Below, piece by piece: positions 1-7,182 of a stretch of 15,756 nucleotides of DNA. The stretch is from contig DLLA01000049.1 in NCBI GenBank assembly GCA_002479035.1, positions 1 to 15,756 of the forward strand, read 5' to 3'. Below the pieces are notes generated by a model. That model searched no databases. It was not told the origin of the DNA and saw nothing but the letters and a program-made list of their open reading frames with translations. Position 1 is the first letter of the stretch, and every line of letters starts with the position of its first letter. The DNA is from Bacteroidales bacterium UBA7574 (GTDB taxonomy: Bacteria; Bacteroidota; Bacteroidia; Bacteroidales; Paludibacteraceae). The position numbers and the translations under genes were made by a program.

Positions 1-1920
1 TGGCAACACCATACCCTCTTGCAGGTTGTCAATAGTGTGTACGGAATCATCAAATCGGAACTCCTCAATCTGTGTGCGCGGGTCGCGCGAAGGTTTCTCC
101 AACTCGTGCATAATATCCGTGAGTGTGGGCAGTCCGACTTCATCGGAGATGTATTTGCCCAAGTTGATTTGTTTGCGCAGTTCCGCATCGCGCATCAGGT
201 CTGCCACCGAGCACCCCAAGTCACGTGCCATCTGTTCCACAAGGTGGTAACGCTCGGGGTGCACTGCCGAATTGTCGAGTGGCATATCGGAGTCCGTCAC
301 GCGCAGGAACCCCGCTGCCTGTTCAAAGGTCTTGGTCCCCATCTTCGGCACCTTGAGCAGTGCCTTGCGGCTGGGGAAAGCCCCGTGTTCGGCACGATAA
401 TCCACAATATTCTGCGCCAACGCGGGGCCAAGCCCCGAGATATAGGTCAGCAGGTGTCTGCTGGCGGTATTCACGTCCACGCCCACATGATTTACCACGC
501 TCTCCACGGTCTGTTGCAGGCTCTCGCCGAGGCGGGGCTGGTTCACATCGTGCTGATACTGTCCCACACCGATGGACTTCGGGTCAATCTTCACAAGTTC
601 GGTCAACGGGTCCATGAGTCTGCGCCCGATGCTTACCGCGCCGCGCACGGTCACGTCCTCATCAGGAAACTCCTCGCGGGCTAACTTGCTCGCCGAATAC
701 ACGGATGCCCCGCTCTCGCTCACCACGAACACTTGCGGTTTCTCGTCAATCGGTTCAATGGCATGACGCACCATCTGTTCCGTTTCTCGGCTGGCGGTGC
801 CGTTGCCGATGGCGATGGCTTGCACCTTATATATATGGAGTAGTTCTTGCAGTGTTTGGGCGGCTTGCATGGTGTTCAAGAACACCACTGTGTGGTGCAG
901 CAAATCGCCCTGTGCCGACAGCACCACCACCTTGCAGCCCGTGCGGAACCCGGGGTCGAGCGCCAGCACACGTTTCTGCCCGAGGGGCGACTCCAGCAGC
1001 AACTGCCTGAGATTCGTGGCAAACACGCGGATAGCCTCTGCATCGGCCTTTTCCTTGCTGCTTGCGGCAAACTCGGTCTCTATTGCGGGCTTGAGCAGGC
1101 GTTTGTAACTATCCTCCATCGCCAGTTCCACCTGATAGGCGACATCGTTGTCCGCACGCAGGAAACGGCGAGCCAACTTGTCAAGTGTTTTCTCCTTGTC
1201 GGGTGATATATCCACGCGGATATACCCCTCGCTCTCAGCACGGCGGATAGCCAGTAGCCGATGCGACGATATACGCTTAAGTGGCTCACTGATAGCAAAA
1301 TAGTCTTTGTAGTTCTGTGCTTCTTGGGTGTCGGCTTTCTCTTTCACCACCTTGGTGCTGATGACCGCAGAGTAACTGAACTCTCGCCTCATGGCTGCAC
1401 GTGCGGGCTCGTCCTGACTAATCCATTCGGCGATAATGTCGCGTGCTCCTTGTAGAGCGGCGTTGCTGTCTGCTACATTCTTCTCCTTGCTCACAAAACG
1501 CCTTGCCAAGTCGTCGGGACGGGCATTTTCCTGCTTCCATAATATTTTCGCTAGAGGTTCGAGGCCTTGTTCTTTGGCTACATCGGCACGTGTCTTGCGA
1601 TGGGGTTTGTAGGGTAAATAGATATCCTCCAATTCCGTGGCATCCCACGATGTTTCTATACGTTTGCGTAGTTCGGGTGTCAGTTTTCCCTGCCCCTCAA
1701 TGGTGTCCAAGATGGTCTGCTTGCGGTCGTCCAACTCCAGAAATCGGTGATATTCATCGGCAATCGTGCCAATCTGCACCTCGTCAAGGCTGCCCGTTTT
1801 CTCTTTGCGGTAGCGGGCAATAAAGGGGATAGTCGCTTTTTCGTTGAGTAGGGAAATTGTTGCCGCCACCTGCCGTGCACCTATTCCCACGCGGGAAGAT
1901 ATAAGGGTAGAAAAATCCAT
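1..1920 (-). CDS. tex: Tex-family RNA-binding transcriptional accessory protein, C-terminus cut by window edge
   Basis: Tex (YhgF) proteins are cytoplasmic nucleic-acid-binding proteins linked to transcription and RNA metabolism. I translated the minus strand from the ATG at 1920: 640 codons are open to position 1 with no stop. The N-terminus begins MDFSTLISSRVGIGARQVAA and continues with IPFIARYRKEKTGSLDEVQ, a typical Tex N-terminal helical region. A YqgF/RNase H-like domain lies at about residues 317-445 (motif ALDPGFRTGCK), then helix-hairpin-helix repeats at about 480-537 (ISGLGPALAQNIVDYR, KVPKMGTKTFEQAAGFLR). The last visible residues, LQEGMVLP, are the usual entry to the S1 RNA-binding domain, so only that domain and the tail are missing. 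E. coli Tex is about 770 residues. The gene follows the beta-helix lipoprotein by 23 nt with no visible promoter, so it is probably the distal gene of the lptD operon. The family assignment is firm; the role in this operon is unknown. Confidence 0.95.
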   Translation of the reverse strand, partial: MDFSTLISSRVGIGARQVAATISLLNEKATIPFIARYRKEKTGSLDEVQIGTIADEYHRFLELDDRKQTILDTIEGQGKLTPELRKRIETSWDATELEDIYLPYKPHRKTRADVAKEQGLEPLAKILWKQENARPDDLARRFVSKEKNVADSNAALQGARDIIAEWISQDEPARAAMRREFSYSAVISTKVVKEKADTQEAQNYKDYFAISEPLKRISSHRLLAIRRAESEGYIRVDISPDKEKTLDKLARRFLRADNDVAYQVELAMEDSYKRLLKPAIETEFAASSKEKADAEAIRVFATNLRQLLLESPLGQKRVLALDPGFRTGCKVVVLSAQGDLLHHTVVFLNTMQAAQTLQELLHIYKVQAIAIGNGTASRETEQMVRHAIEPIDEKPQVFVVSESGASVYSASKLAREEFPDEDVTVRGAVSIGRRLMDPLTELVKIDPKSIGVGQYQHDVNQPRLGESLQQTVESVVNHVGVDVNTASRHLLTYISGLGPALAQNIVDYRAEHGAFPSRKALLKVPKMGTKTFEQAAGFLRVTDSDMPLDNSAVHPERYHLVEQMARDLGCSVADLMRDAELRKQINLGKYISDEVGLPTLTDIMHELEKPSRDPRTQIEEFRFDDSVHTIDNLQEGMVLP

Positions 1921-1943
1921 ATAGTAGGCTGATAATGTGTTGT

Positions 1944-3422
1944 TTATTCTGCTTCTACGTATTCGTAGCAACCTGCATCGGGACGTGCTTTGCGCTGGTG
2001 CCCGAGGCGGTCAAAACGGCACAAAGAGTCAATAAATGATTGTGCAGGTTGGTCTATCAGCAATGAATCACCGATGCCCCGTGCAGGTGATAGAGAATCC
2101 AACTGAAAATCATAGTAGTGATATTCGTTGATGCGGTAGTAGATATTTCTGAATACTACAGAATCAGAATCTGAGGCATATACATTGTGTGCTGCAAATG
2201 CGGCAGGTAGGGAGTCTGCTCGCAGATAATTGCCGGAGAAAGTACCTCCATAATGGTTAGGTAATGGAGTGGCTACCAACAGGTTACTTCGTTGGGCACC
2301 TGTGATGATACAATTGCGGAAAGTGGCATCAGTGACAGCCGTCTCTTTGCTCAAGTTGTTGATATAGACGGCTGCCATGGTATCACGACGGACATTGTTG
2401 TGTATATTGATATTGGTATATGGGTAGCCGAAATAGGAGGCGATGGTATTATGCACAAATTGTTGTTTCCCGCCGGCTATATAGAGGCAAAATGAGGCAC
2501 AATTGCTGATTTCGGAGTTAACTACGGTGGCATCTACGTTTTGAAGAATCATACCATAAATTGCCTGATTGTGTATGCGACCGTTGGCGAAAGTAAATAC
2601 AGGACACCTATTCGCGCTCTCTGACCACACATAAAGTCCTACATTTCCAGACATAATATCCACATGGTCAAATGAATAGGTTGGGGTAGGACGGTCTTTG
2701 CTATGTAGCAGATAGATGCCGTTCCATTGCCCCGAGGCAACGCGGTATGGCACTGAGTCAAATAGCCTGTCCGTTCTGTCACCGCGAATGGTGATGGGGT
2801 GCGCCAACGTGCCGTGGGCAGTAACATTTCCGTAAGCGTGAATCAATGCATTGTTGTGCATATAGAGCGTTGTGCCTTCATCTATGGTGAGGTCATCGGT
2901 TACCACCAACGTGTCATAGATTAGGTAGGGACGGGTATTGGTAAGGTGAAGGTTGTCGTATATGATAAGCCCGTTGTGGTCTCGCAGAATAGAAACATTC
3001 TGCCCGAAGGCTTGCAAGCGGATATGTTGTGTATGCTCATTGACAGAGAAAATGATGTCATCGTTCACCAATACAGGCGAATTAGAATCTTGTGGGTCCA
3101 CTTGCACGCGCACAAACAGAAATAGGCTATCACCTCCGCGAATAGGAATATTGTGCAAGTTGTCGGGGTTATTATCGCCATCAAGGTTGATATGAAAATA
3201 CCTGCCGTCTCGCATGCTCACTTGGCTGATAACCATCGCGTTAGCGTTAGGATTATATACCATTATTCTGCGGGTGGAGGACCCCATAGTAGTAAATACG
3301 GTGTCAAAGGCCACACTATCGTGCGAGAATAGCAAATGCATAGTCGGGTCATACGACACGATGTCCTGCTTGCATGATACCAGACTCAATAACATCAGCA
3401 ATATGGGGAGTACTTTGCGCAT
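1944..3422 (-). CDS. Conserved Bacteroidota beta-helix lipoprotein of unknown function
   Basis: The 492-residue product starts with a short hydrophobic signal and a lipobox, LVSC, with Cys17 as the lipidated residue, so it should be a lipoprotein. Residues about 18-150 form a beta-rich domain with the pattern SHDSVAFDTVFTTMGSSTRR, which I recognise from a conserved but uncharacterised Bacteroidota family. Residues about 175-460 carry repeated short beta-strand units rich in Asn, Gly and Ile (for example VVNSEISNCASFCLYIAGG and FRNCIITGAQRSN), as in right-handed parallel beta-helix proteins. The end, ARPDAGCYEY, resembles the PDxGxYE ending of many such proteins. No pectate-lyase or other catalytic motif is evident. 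Its ATG overlaps the stop of the PorT-like gene by one base (TAATG), implying translational coupling. An envelope location is likely; the inner- or outer-leaflet position is not decided, and the residues after Cys (KQD) are only a weak surface-export signal. Confidence 0.85.
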   Translation of the reverse strand: MRKVLPILLMLLSLVSCKQDIVSYDPTMHLLFSHDSVAFDTVFTTMGSSTRRIMVYNPNANAMVISQVSMRDGRYFHINLDGDNNPDNLHNIPIRGGDSLFLFVRVQVDPQDSNSPVLVNDDIIFSVNEHTQHIRLQAFGQNVSILRDHNGLIIYDNLHLTNTRPYLIYDTLVVTDDLTIDEGTTLYMHNNALIHAYGNVTAHGTLAHPITIRGDRTDRLFDSVPYRVASGQWNGIYLLHSKDRPTPTYSFDHVDIMSGNVGLYVWSESANRCPVFTFANGRIHNQAIYGMILQNVDATVVNSEISNCASFCLYIAGGKQQFVHNTIASYFGYPYTNINIHNNVRRDTMAAVYINNLSKETAVTDATFRNCIITGAQRSNLLVATPLPNHYGGTFSGNYLRADSLPAAFAAHNVYASDSDSVVFRNIYYRINEYHYYDFQLDSLSPARGIGDSLLIDQPAQSFIDSLCRFDRLGHQRKARPDAGCYEYVEAE

Positions 3423-4165
3423 TATTCAAAGTTGAATATCAGCGAGATTCGTTGATTGGTAAGACGGTCAATACTTGTTGTATAGAAGGCCTTGTCAGGG
3501 CTAGGTTGCCATGTCTTGCCCAACACATCTTCGTCTATGTGCGCAACGGCATTGGCAAAACCTATCTCATAGCGCAGTTCTGGACTGAGTTTGAACCAGC
3601 GGAAATAGAAATCACAGCCAAAGCCTACCCCCACATACCCATCGTATGGTTTGGTGAGTATCGCGCGATTGGTGCGGTCTGCAAAAGTATTGAAATCAAG
3701 ACTGAATCCTCCTCCCAATGTCACGTAAGGGCGATAATTACCCTCTCGCTCGGCAGACCATTTCAAAAAAAGAGGGATAGTGAATGGAATAGTCTGATTG
3801 GAGATAGGTGCAACCACCTCGCCCAAGTTGTCTGCTTTTTTGTAATTGATAGTGGTTTGTCCGAAATGTAGGGCAGGCGTGAAACGAAGATTTAAATGGC
3901 GTGAGAGACGCAAGTCGGTGATAAAACCCACATTAAATCCCACGCCAATGGCAGAACAGCGGGCATAATACTCCGGTTCGTCCACTAAATCAATAAGATA
4001 ACTTGGCATATCCAAGCCAATAAAGAACCCGAAATGTACAAGTTTATCGTCCACATATGGATTATTTTGTGCAAACGCCACAGTATGCCCTGCACAGAGT
4101 AGTGCGATGCTTAGTACAAGGTATTTAATGGATTGACTGATAATATGTTTGAGTCTATTCTTCAC
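3422..4165 (-). CDS. porT: PorT/SprT-like outer-membrane protein, probable type IX secretion component
   Basis: PorT (SprT in gliding flavobacteria) is an outer-membrane beta-barrel protein needed for type IX secretion. This 247-residue protein has a signal peptide ending near AFA32/Q33, then HFGFFIGLDM, LNLRFTPALHFG, PLFLKWSAEREGNYRPYV, GVGFGCDFYFRWFKLSPELR and the terminal run SIDRLTNQRISLIFNFE. These alternating aromatic strands and the final aromatic-charged residues fit a small eight-strand-type barrel and resemble PorT/SprT closely in order and wording. The length is close to that expected for PorT. The gene starts within the last 11 nt of the preceding beta-barrel gene and its stop overlaps the lipoprotein start, so all three are probably co-translated. 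Generic 'PorT family' porins are the alternative, but the LRFTP, NYRPYV and SPELR motifs favour true PorT. If so, the genome should also carry porK, porL, porM, porN, sov and porU elsewhere. Confidence 0.8.
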   Translation of the reverse strand: MKNRLKHIISQSIKYLVLSIALLCAGHTVAFAQNNPYVDDKLVHFGFFIGLDMPSYLIDLVDEPEYYARCSAIGVGFNVGFITDLRLSRHLNLRFTPALHFGQTTINYKKADNLGEVVAPISNQTIPFTIPLFLKWSAEREGNYRPYVTLGGGFSLDFNTFADRTNRAILTKPYDGYVGVGFGCDFYFRWFKLSPELRYEIGFANAVAHIDEDVLGKTWQPSPDKAFYTTSIDRLTNQRISLIFNFE

Positions 4166-6695
4166 TGCCTGTATCGGAATAATTGCTGTCGATATTGTCG
4201 CTCATGCGCTCACCGTCCATCGGACCTTTCTTCTTCATATTGCCGAAACTGTATGTGAAACTGAGCGAGACGGTACGTGAATGCCAGCGGTTCTCTTGGT
4301 ATTGCCAAAAAGTGTCGCTGTAGGAGGTGTTGCGTCGTGCACGGGAGTCCAGTATGTCGCGTACGTTGAGAGCGAGTGCCAACTTCTTGTCCAAGAATGT
4401 CTTACGCAGTCCAATATCAATGGAGTAACTATGTGATGACTCGCCCTGTGCCGTTACACGCGGACTGCGGTAGCGCGCGGACAACTGCCCCGAGAAGGTC
4501 TTGGTGAACATAAACGAGGCATTGATGCGTGCCGACCACGCGAATATCTGCCGCGAGTGCAGCTCGATATCCACAGGCGTGCCGTATAGGGTGGAGTGGT
4601 AGGAGTTGGCTTTCAGGTAGTTGTAGTAGAAATTGGCAGAGGTGGTCAGTTGCAGCAGTTCGCCCCACAGGCGGTTCTTCGCCACCACTTCCACACCCAG
4701 TTCCTGCCGTGAGGAAAGGTTGATAAAGGTATTCTTCATCGTCTCCCCGTCTATGAACTTCACATTCTGTATCACCCCATCGCGCGCACGCCAGAAGACG
4801 CCTGCCGACAGAGTGTGCCGTTCCCATGCCTTCAGGTAGTTGAGTTCCAACGAAGAAGAGTAGGAGGGCAGCAATGCGGGATTACCAAACTGGATATTTG
4901 TTGAGTCAGAGAAATCCATACGCGGGTTTATTGTATGTCCACGCGGGCGGTCCACACGGCGTGTGTAGTTGAGTTGCAACTCATGTCCGTTGCCGAAGTC
5001 GTAACTGATATACGCCGACGGAAACAACTGGAAATAGGCAGTGTCCTGCGCCGAGGTCTGCAATGCGCTCTCATAGTAGTATTGCGTCTCGATATGGCGC
5101 ATAAAGTACTCCCCGCGCAATCCCACTTGCAGCGACAACTTGTCCCAGAACCTGTTGCCGTAGGTGATATACAGGGCATGGGTCTGCTCGTTGTTGTGGA
5201 AATTATTATAGTAACTCCACAGCGTATCCTCACGCGCACTGCCGTTGTAGGCACTGGCCTGTGTCTGCCGCCACGCAAGGTCGGTCTGCCAACCCGCTTC
5301 AAGACGCGAGTCCTTGGTCGGGTGCCACTCATAGTCAGCCTTCAGTTGCACAAAGCGGTCGTTGTTGTCCGACAACTGCTCCTGCGTGGTGCCGGTGCCG
5401 TTCTCCGTTTGGATATAGAAATTGTCGTTGTTGAACCCGAAGTCGAAGTACTGCGCCGAGGCTTGCAACTTGTGCGCCTTGCTGATGTCGAAGTTCCACG
5501 ACAGCATGGCATTGTAGCCCGGGTGGTTGGCAGTACCTGTTTGGTCGCGCTCATAGCAACGCAATGTATCCTCTTGATTACTTGCGTCTTGCGGAGCAAC
5601 AAAGTGCGTCACGTCATACAAGGTGTAGTGTGTAGGATTATTGGTGCGGTTGGAGAAGAATCCCTTTGTCGGGTCATTCTTTGCCTCCACGATACCGAAC
5701 CCCGACACACCGATGGTAGAGCGGTCTGTCACGCGTATATCCACACCTCCGCGCAGAAACATACCCCCGCCCGAATGGTGCGACTCCCCCTCTGTCAGCA
5801 TACGTGTCGTGTCTGTGGCGTAGTAGTTGTAGCGGTCGGAATAGGTGCTGCCGTTGGAACTGCGGTAGTGGTAACCCGCATTGAAATAGGCATCCACTAT
5901 GCCCTTCGACATATTGATATTGAACCCCAACTTACCCCCGGGCGGTGTCGTCCACGGCTTGGCAAGGGCATAACTGACATCCAGATTCACACTGCCATAG
6001 TATCCGGGCTTGCGGTCTTTCTTCATCACAAGATTGATGATGCCCGCCGTACCTTCAGGAGAGAACTTAGCCGACGGGTTGGTGATGAGTTCTATCTCTT
6101 TGATGCTTTCCGCGGGCAGTTGTTGCAGCACTTGTGCGCGCGTATCGGCAGTCAGCCCCGCAGGCTTGCCGTTAATCCATATCTCCACATCTTCCGAGTT
6201 GCGCAGCGAGATATTACCCTCTTGGTCCACGTCCACAGAGGGGATGTTCTCCAATACATCGGTCACCGAACCGCCTGCCGAAGCAATGTTCTGGTCCACC
6301 GAGAACACTTTCTTGTCCAACTCAAACCGCATAGTCGAACCTTGCCCGACGACCTCCACTTCGCTTAATGTCTGTGCGTCCTCTTGCAGGTATATCTTGC
6401 CGAGGTTCACCTCTCTGCCCTGCAATGTTACCTCACGCACCACATCGGTGTAGCCTACAAACGAAATACGGATAGTGTACGCCCCGTTGCCGAGGTTGAG
6501 GAGCAGAAACTCCCCGTTCTCGTCTGTCGTGTTCCCATCCACAGGAGTGCTGCCCCCTTTGGGTGTAGCCGACACATTCACAAAGTCAAGCGGTTGGCGT
6601 GTTGATGCATCCAACACCCGTCCCGTCACTCTGTTCTGCGCCACTGCCACCATAGCCAGCAGCAACAGCACTGCAATATGGAATGTACGCCTCAT
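4155..6695 (-). CDS. Outer-membrane beta-barrel protein, TonB-receptor-like (OMP_b-brl_3 type)
   Basis: This 846-residue protein is a TonB-dependent-receptor-like outer-membrane protein of the type common in Bacteroidota (CarboxypepD_reg, plug, barrel). A signal peptide ends near VAVA19/Q20. Residues about 20-110 form a carboxypeptidase-regulatory-like domain (VTGRVLDASTRQPLDFVNV and YTIRISFVGYTDVVREV). Residues about 115-225 match a plug domain (DVLENIPSVDVDQEGNISLR, IWINGKP, IELITNPSAKFSPEGTAGI). The rest, about 230-805, is a series of amphipathic aromatic strands. After the last strands (SLSFTYSFGNMKKK) there is a hydrophilic Asp/Ser-rich tail of about 25 residues. Substrate is unknown: there is no adjacent SusD-like partner, so it is not a classical SusCD pair. 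The ATG overlaps the aroQ stop in an ATGA quadruplet, pointing to translational coupling. Family assignment is firm; function as transporter or as scaffold is open. Confidence 0.9.
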   Translation of the reverse strand: MRRTFHIAVLLLLAMVAVAQNRVTGRVLDASTRQPLDFVNVSATPKGGSTPVDGNTTDENGEFLLLNLGNGAYTIRISFVGYTDVVREVTLQGREVNLGKIYLQEDAQTLSEVEVVGQGSTMRFELDKKVFSVDQNIASAGGSVTDVLENIPSVDVDQEGNISLRNSEDVEIWINGKPAGLTADTRAQVLQQLPAESIKEIELITNPSAKFSPEGTAGIINLVMKKDRKPGYYGSVNLDVSYALAKPWTTPPGGKLGFNINMSKGIVDAYFNAGYHYRSSNGSTYSDRYNYYATDTTRMLTEGESHHSGGGMFLRGGVDIRVTDRSTIGVSGFGIVEAKNDPTKGFFSNRTNNPTHYTLYDVTHFVAPQDASNQEDTLRCYERDQTGTANHPGYNAMLSWNFDISKAHKLQASAQYFDFGFNNDNFYIQTENGTGTTQEQLSDNNDRFVQLKADYEWHPTKDSRLEAGWQTDLAWRQTQASAYNGSAREDTLWSYYNNFHNNEQTHALYITYGNRFWDKLSLQVGLRGEYFMRHIETQYYYESALQTSAQDTAYFQLFPSAYISYDFGNGHELQLNYTRRVDRPRGHTINPRMDFSDSTNIQFGNPALLPSYSSSLELNYLKAWERHTLSAGVFWRARDGVIQNVKFIDGETMKNTFINLSSRQELGVEVVAKNRLWGELLQLTTSANFYYNYLKANSYHSTLYGTPVDIELHSRQIFAWSARINASFMFTKTFSGQLSARYRSPRVTAQGESSHSYSIDIGLRKTFLDKKLALALNVRDILDSRARRNTSYSDTFWQYQENRWHSRTVSLSFTYSFGNMKKKGPMDGERMSDNIDSNYSDTGSEE

Positions 6696-7141
6696 CCTTT
6701 GCTATTGATAATCCACTCCAATGCCTCGCGGTAACCGTCCGTACCATGCCCCATCACGGTGTGTGTGCACACATCGCTCAGCAGGCTGACATGGCGGAAC
6801 TCCTCACGCTGGCTGATGTCGGATAAATGCACCTCCACCACAGGTACCATAGCACAAGCCACGGCATCGCGCAAAGCCACACTCGTATGCGTATAGCCGC
6901 CGGCATTGAGGATAATACCGTCCACAGGCTCTGCGTGTAGCGATGACTTCAGCCCCCCGAACTCCTGCACCCAATCTATCAGGTCGCCCTCGTGGTTCGA
7001 CTGGCGGTACTCCATATATATATCAGGGTACGCGCGTTGCAAGTCCAACAGCACCTGCTCCATCGAGCGGGTGCCGTAGATTGTCGGTTCGCGCCGTCCC
7101 AACAGGTTCAGGTTAGGTCCGTTGATTATCGCTATCCGCAT
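6692..7141 (-). CDS. aroQ: Type II 3-dehydroquinate dehydratase
   Basis: AroQ converts 3-dehydroquinate to 3-dehydroshikimate, the third step of the shikimate pathway, in the cytoplasm. The 149-residue length is typical of the type II enzyme. Diagnostic motifs are NGPNLNLLGRREPTIYG at residues 7-23, holding the lid-loop Arg17 and the catalytic Tyr22; NAGGYTHTSVALRDA at 79-93, with Asn79, His85 and Arg91; and VVEVHLSDISQREEFRH at 101-117, with His105. All expected active-site residues are present. The start at 7141 gives the canonical MRIAIINGPN. The gene lies 41 nt after lptD and overlaps the following outer-membrane gene by 4 nt (ATGA). It sits in an envelope operon with no other aromatic-pathway gene in view, so it is probably a housekeeping passenger. 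Confidence 0.97.
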   Translation of the reverse strand: MRIAIINGPNLNLLGRREPTIYGTRSMEQVLLDLQRAYPDIYMEYRQSNHEGDLIDWVQEFGGLKSSLHAEPVDGIILNAGGYTHTSVALRDAVACAMVPVVEVHLSDISQREEFRHVSLLSDVCTHTVMGHGTDGYREALEWIINSKG

Positions 7142-7146
7142 ATTAA

Positions 7147-7174
7147 TTATTAACTATTACTTATTAACTATTAC
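7147..7174. repeat. Perfect 14-bp tandem duplication upstream of aroQ
   Basis: The unit TTATTAACTATTAC (plus strand) occurs twice without a gap at 7147-7160 and 7161-7174. It fills most of the 41-nt space between the lptD stop (7183) and the aroQ ATG (7141). The spacer is almost entirely A and T and has no obvious Shine-Dalgarno sequence; A/T-rich leaders are common in Bacteroidota. No TAnnTTTG promoter box is visible within it, so aroQ is probably expressed from upstream. Confidence 0.85.
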
Positions 7175-7182
7175 TTGAATAC

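Noticed and set aside
19..684. 221-codon plus-strand open frame at the left edge
   Set aside because: The minus strand here reads as continuous Tex (YqgF and helix-hairpin-helix regions), so this is a shadow.
1944..4165. Lipoprotein and PorT-like genes as recent horizontal transfer because they look more AT-rich than neighbours
   Set aside because: The difference is an impression without computation, the genes are tightly embedded in the run, and both families are widespread in Bacteroidota.
4935..6368. 477-codon plus-strand open frame antisense to the beta-barrel gene
   Set aside because: Its translation is Val/Arg/His-rich with no domain or signal, while the opposite strand encodes a clear multidomain outer-membrane protein. 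It is a codon-bias shadow.
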